A DNA stretch of 8,695 nucleotides from Crocinitomicaceae bacterium (lineage in GTDB: Bacteria > Bacteroidota > Bacteroidia > Flavobacteriales_D > Crocinitomicaceae). A model generated the notes under the pieces. That model saw only the letters and a program-made list of their open reading frames with translations. It was not told where the DNA came from and searched no databases. The position numbers and the translations under genes are program-made. Of the stretch, positions 6,247 to 8,695 are shown one piece after another (within the stretch, counting starts at the first letter, position 1; each line of letters starts with the position of its first letter). Location: contig JABSPC010000506.1 of the NCBI GenBank assembly GCA_013215515.1, positions 1 through 8,695 on the forward strand, in the 5' to 3' direction.

Positions 6247-6249
6247 TCT

Positions 6250-6265
6250 TTCGATTGTTCGATTT
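6250..6265 (-). repeat. Two octamer repeats, inverted copy of the 3213-3236 tract
   Basis: On the minus strand this reads AAATCGAA CAATCGAA, two tandem octamers. Fifteen bases (6250-6264) are the exact reverse complement of 3214-3228. It starts four nt after the rnc stop, so the two tracts form an inverted repeat around the IYD-acpP-fabF-rnc block. Confidence 0.6.
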
Positions 6266-6285
6266 TTGATCATTCGACCTTTCGG

Positions 6286-6305
6286 GAAATCGGATAATCG
6301 GTTTC
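6286..6305. terminator. Possible hairpin terminator between convergent genes
   Basis: GAAATCGG (6286-6293) and TCGGTTTC (6298-6305) pair over 8 positions (two of them G-U on the plus-strand RNA) around an ATAA loop. It lies between the end of rnc (plus) and the stop of the broken SIMPL gene (minus), where termination is expected. No T-tract follows, so an intrinsic terminator of the classical kind is not supported; the call rests on position and pairing. Confidence 0.3.
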
Positions 6306-7258
6306 TAAAACTCAATCTTCTTCAATTCACCATTGTTATCCAAAATATAGAACACTCTCTTCACTGAATCTTCACCGTCTTCCTCCTCGTCTTTTTCTTC
6401 TTTTTTAGGCGGAATCACATAATTGTAATTGATTCGATAGTAAAATTCAATCACAGGCTCAATAATGTCTGGATTAAATACAAAGTCAGCGGTTTTGAGA
6501 CCCAGGCTTTGATAAGAATTCACCCTTACAGATCTATTGATGTCAATGGCAGAATTTTGATTGATGTTGTGCATGTACAACCGTGAGTTTTTTATTTGTG
6601 ATCGTAAATAGGCGTCACTTGGGTAAATCACATTCTTACATTTGAAAAAGTTGGTCGCGCCATCAACGAAACCATGCCCTATTTTATGGCAAAGCTCCTT
6701 TTTAAAGCCCAACACTTCAACTGTTTTTATTGCAAGCGTATCGTATATTTTATCAGCCTTGAACACATAGGACTTCTCATGAACAATGTCATATATTTTA
6801 AAATCCATGCATGTTTTTGGCCAAGTACCGAATGGTTTTGAAATTCAAAACTTTAAATGTGATATTCTCCGTGATCTTATATCCAATTGGCTCTGAAGAA
6901 CCGCTCCCATTGAGAGAGGTCGCAAAAATAGGATCCAAAGCGATTACTTCAGTGAGGACATCTTTCGGTTCAATATCAAGTTTCTTGACTTGTCCTATCA
7001 AGCTGTCAATTTTCTTGCTCATTTTCCTCTCGGCCTCCTCAACATTTTTTCCAATAAATGATGTTGTAAAAACAATGTGATAGCCATCTGGGCGTGCTCA
7101 GGAGACTGTTTGTACTATAATCGCAATAGCATGAGGGCCTGCTTTTATACCGCATTCTCCGTAATCGTTTGGAAAGGAATTTTTGAATTGAGAATTGATT
7201 GTTTGCGCCTGAACACAGAATGCAGTGAGGCAAAAAATAGGGTGTATATCGTTTTCAT
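6305..7258 (-). pseudogene. Broken SIMPL-domain (DUF541-like) secreted protein
   Basis: Three minus-strand pieces join into one protein of about 318 codons. The start at 7258 gives MKTIYTLFF; restoring one T to the T6 run at 7232-7237 continues it as CLTAFCVQAQ, a complete signal peptide, and leads into the frame from 7232 down to 6798. That frame holds one in-frame TGA (7100-7098) and then DGYHIVFTTSFIGKNVEEAE, the KDVLTEVIALDPIF block and GYKITENITFKV, the pattern of SIMPL domains (PD start, helix with EAE, Lx-Ix-x-DV, GY). It ends at TAA (6800-6798). Removing one base from the TTTTAAAA run (6795-6802) reads HGFKIYDIVHEKSYVF and continues in the frame 6808-6305 to KKIEF. The acidic stretch EEKDEEEDGEDS is near the C-terminus. 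SIMPL proteins are exported or envelope proteins of unclear role. Assembly errors could explain the two homopolymer shifts but less easily the TGA. Confidence 0.7.
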
Positions 7259-7327
7259 AATTTGAGTTTACCTTTATTAAGTAAATAGCGGTCTACCGAG
7301 AAAATAACAAGAAGAGTCTCAAATAAG

Positions 7328-7347
7328 CCACATAAAATCAAATGTGG
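7328..7347. other. Small hairpin in the 239-nt gap between minus-strand genes
   Basis: CCACAT (7328-7333) and ATGTGG (7342-7347) form a perfect 6-bp stem with an 8-nt loop. The gap 7259-7497 has no coding pattern that I can recognise; its right half is low-complexity with repeated TCTAA (near 7413-7435). On the minus strand the hairpin could lie in the leader or promoter region of the broken SIMPL gene or downstream of the 7498-8100 gene. No T-tract follows. Confidence 0.25.
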
Positions 7348-7497
7348 AATCTAGAAAAAGGTAAACGATTGTGGTATAAAACACGTGAGTTGGCCTAGCT
7401 AAAACCGATAACAATCTAAATTCTAACGATCTAAAATATGTCTATTGATAAAACATTCTCCAACCTCAATTTAGAATCGTGAGTTGAAGATATGAAA

Positions 7498-8100
7498 CTA
7501 TTGGTTGGATAGAAAAATCAGGAACTGTTTCAATAATTCATCGGTTGAATCACTTCTGTGGATACAGTAAAATCGTGAATACCCTCCGTCAATAATTATT
7601 TTTCCTTCACCTAAAACTCCAGAAGAGATTAACGGTTGGTCCTCAACCCAAGCCTCAACCTTTAAGCGGTAATCAAGAGGGAAGGCTGCCGTGGTTTCGC
7701 CTGCTGGAATTGTATCTAAGGCATCAAGATTTAAGTTTCCTGTATCGTTTTTCTCAGCGGAAGCTTGTATATAATTCCCAAAGGTTTCTTTATTATAAAG
7801 TTGATTCGTGACTTGATTCGATTGCGCTTGCAAGGGCCAATTGTCTGATCCAGAATAAAGACCACCACCCTTTCTTATAAAGTCTTCAATTTTATCGATA
7901 TCATGACGACTAAAATTGCTCGTAGAACTCGAAAAGATCATAATGATGCTGACGCTATCCAATGATTCAGGTAGACTATCGGAAAGGGTAAAAGTGGAGT
8001 CTGCTACGCATAAAGATGAATAATTGCCAAAGACTAATATTTTCTCTTGTTGTGAAAAAGAACTTGAGCTCAACAATAAGAAGAAAAATAACATTCGCAT
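7498..8100 (-). CDS. Secreted protein of unknown function, GATase1-like fold possible
   Basis: A 200-residue protein that I cannot assign to a named family. Residues 1-17 are a signal peptide (MRMLFFFLLLSSSSFSQ), so the mature protein is exported. The mature part alternates strand and helix: ILVFGNY (21-27), SVSIIMIF (49-56), then DIDKIEDFIRKGGGLYSGSD (67-86), a helix followed by the GGG-hydrophobic turn seen in class I glutamine-amidotransferase-like proteins such as ThuA or DUF4350. A later strand GEGKIIIDGGYSRF (164-177) resembles the closing core strand of such folds. No Cys-His catalytic pair in the expected elbow is visible, so an enzyme role is not supported. The start could be M1 (8100) or M3 (8094). 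It is divergent from the Mth938-like gene, with a 12-bp palindrome 4 nt before the ATG. Confidence 0.7.
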   Translation of the reverse strand: MRMLFFFLLLSSSSFSQQEKILVFGNYSSLCVADSTFTLSDSLPESLDSVSIIMIFSSSTSNFSRHDIDKIEDFIRKGGGLYSGSDNWPLQAQSNQVTNQLYNKETFGNYIQASAEKNDTGNLNLDALDTIPAGETTAAFPLDYRLKVEAWVEDQPLISSGVLGEGKIIIDGGYSRFYCIHRSDSTDELLKQFLIFLSNQ

Positions 8101-8104
8101 GATA

Positions 8105-8116
8105 GCTTGTACAAGC
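8105..8116. promoter_or_regulatory. Perfect 12-bp palindrome in a divergent intergenic region
   Basis: GCTTGTACAAGC is a perfect dyad centred 10 nt upstream of the minus-strand start at 8100 and 62 nt before the plus-strand start at 8173. Its size and place suit an operator for a dimeric regulator, or a leader hairpin of the minus-strand gene. No regulator gene is visible nearby. Confidence 0.35.
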
Positions 8117-8172
8117 CTGATTTCAATCCGTTCATTTTAAATGACTGGAATGATTTTTGTGCCTTTCTAGGT

Positions 8173-8622
8173 ATGAACTTCTTCAAATCATTATTAACAG
8201 TATCATTGGCCTTGGCTGTTTTTGCCCTTGTGGGATTTAATTCAACCAAGGAAAACGAGAAAAAGGGGCCTAAAGTTAAAAGCATCAAATTTGGTCAAAT
8301 CAAAGTTGACGGAATTCTTTACGAGAAGGATATCGTGATTGAAGGGTACGACGTTAGAAAGCGAAAGAAAGGCCCATCGAAGCCAGACAGAGCAAAATAC
8401 GACCATACACCATTAACGCATCACGAAGAGATTCCATGGGATTGTAAAGTTCTAGTTATTGGTATTGGAATGTCAGAAAGATTACCTGTTACAGACAAGT
8501 TTAAAGCGGTTGCTAAAAAGAAAGGTGTGACCTTAATACTAATGAGTACACCTGAAGCTGTTGAGTATTACAATAAGAATTTCTCAAAGGATATGAATGC
8601 CATTTTTCATATTACCTGTTAA
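8173..8622 (+). CDS. Mth938-like (DUF498/NDUFAF3-type) protein with hydrophobic N-terminus
   Basis: A 149-residue protein. Residues 37-149 match the Mth938-like domain: IKFGQIKVDGILYEKDIVI (38-56), HTPLTHHEEI (78-87), CKVLVIGIG (91-99) where the family has iiGtG, STPEAVEYYN (125-134) for the T-eA-xx-yN motif, and the C-terminal MNAIFHITC (141-149) for the family HlTC ending. Relatives include archaeal Mth938, human AAMDC and the complex I assembly factor NDUFAF3; in bacteria the function is unknown. Unusually, residues 1-36 add a basic start, a hydrophobic run (LLTVSLALAVFALVGF, 7-22) and a charged linker, which look like a signal anchor or signal peptide. I chose the ATG at 8173; a TTG at 8107 would only add a non-conserved stretch, and a GTG at 8230 would remove most of the hydrophobic part. 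A weak -7 match GATTTTTG lies at 8152-8159. Confidence 0.85.
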   Translation: MNFFKSLLTVSLALAVFALVGFNSTKENEKKGPKVKSIKFGQIKVDGILYEKDIVIEGYDVRKRKKGPSKPDRAKYDHTPLTHHEEIPWDCKVLVIGIGMSERLPVTDKFKAVAKKKGVTLILMSTPEAVEYYNKNFSKDMNAIFHITC

Positions 8623-8623
8623 G

Positions 8624-8695
8624 CTACATTGGAAATACCCCCGAGACTTTTTTAGCTAGACCATCAGGTCCTCGCACAGTAGCTTGAACAATGAC
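8624..8695 (-). CDS. C-terminal end of an unidentified minus-strand gene (partial)
   Basis: From the right edge the minus strand stays open for 23 codons and ends at a TAG (8626-8624). The visible C-terminus is QATVRGPDGLAKKVSGVFPM. The composition is protein-like, but too little is present to name a family. It converges on the Mth938-like gene with a single base between the two stop codons, leaving no room for a terminator between them. Confidence 0.5.
   Translation of the reverse strand, partial: VIVQATVRGPDGLAKKVSGVFPM

Noticed and set aside
6811..7080. Plus-strand ORF of 89 codons
   Set aside because: It is the antisense of the SIMPL-like pseudogene, whose sense strand carries the family pattern.
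7039..7233. Minus-strand ORF of 64 codons, rich in Cys and Arg
   Set aside because: It is the wrong frame of the broken SIMPL gene; the adjacent frame carries the signal-peptide end and the conserved residues.
8107..8172. N-terminal extension of the Mth938-like protein from a TTG
   Set aside because: The added 22 residues are not protein-like, would overlap the 12-bp palindrome, and an ATG with a signal-like sequence follows at 8173.

Overview
The window reads as chromosomal DNA of a Bacteroidota bacterium, most likely in the order Flavobacteriales. Four things point there: AT-rich intergenic DNA, A-rich sequence rather than strong Shine-Dalgarno sites before most starts, matches to the Bacteroidota -7 element (TAnnTTTG), and a divergent purN near acpP-fabF-rnc, an arrangement I recall as common in this phylum. 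No species can be assigned from the sequence alone.

Layout. Positions 1-265 (minus strand) hold the left part of an IS200/IS605-like insertion sequence. The first 61 codons of its transposase run off the left edge and are interrupted by an in-frame TAA, and two hairpins lie upstream of its start. Next are a MarC-family membrane protein and purN (GAR transformylase), a two-gene minus-strand operon with a 4-nt gap. Divergent from purN is a secreted protein of 534 residues that appears to join a TonB-C-like domain to a von Willebrand A (vWA) domain. It is followed by a flavoprotein that matches iodotyrosine deiodinase (IYD), including the Glu-Tyr-Lys substrate-binding triad. Then comes the fatty-acid core operon acpP-fabF-rnc. 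rnc starts at a TTG directly after the fabF stop codon, in the same frame.

Right of rnc the window becomes accessory. Positions 6305-7258 (minus) hold a broken SIMPL-domain (DUF541-like) gene whose reading frame is interrupted by two homopolymer-associated frameshifts and one in-frame TGA. After a non-coding gap there is a divergent pair: a small secreted protein of unknown function (minus) and an Mth938-like (DUF498/NDUFAF3-type) protein with an unusual hydrophobic N-terminus (plus). The last 72 bases carry the C-terminus of another minus-strand gene.

How the genes fit together. acpP and fabF supply the carrier protein and elongating ketosynthase of type II fatty-acid synthesis, and rnc is co-transcribed for RNA processing. 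purN is purine synthesis. The IYD homologue and the vWA protein sit between purN and acpP. A 15-bp inverted repeat (3214-3228 and 6250-6264) flanks the four-gene block from the IYD gene to rnc. I do not see a clearly new multi-gene system. The best leads are the IYD homologue, the TonB-C/vWA fusion, the membrane-targeted Mth938 protein, the TAG|TTG fabF-rnc junction, and the two decaying genes.
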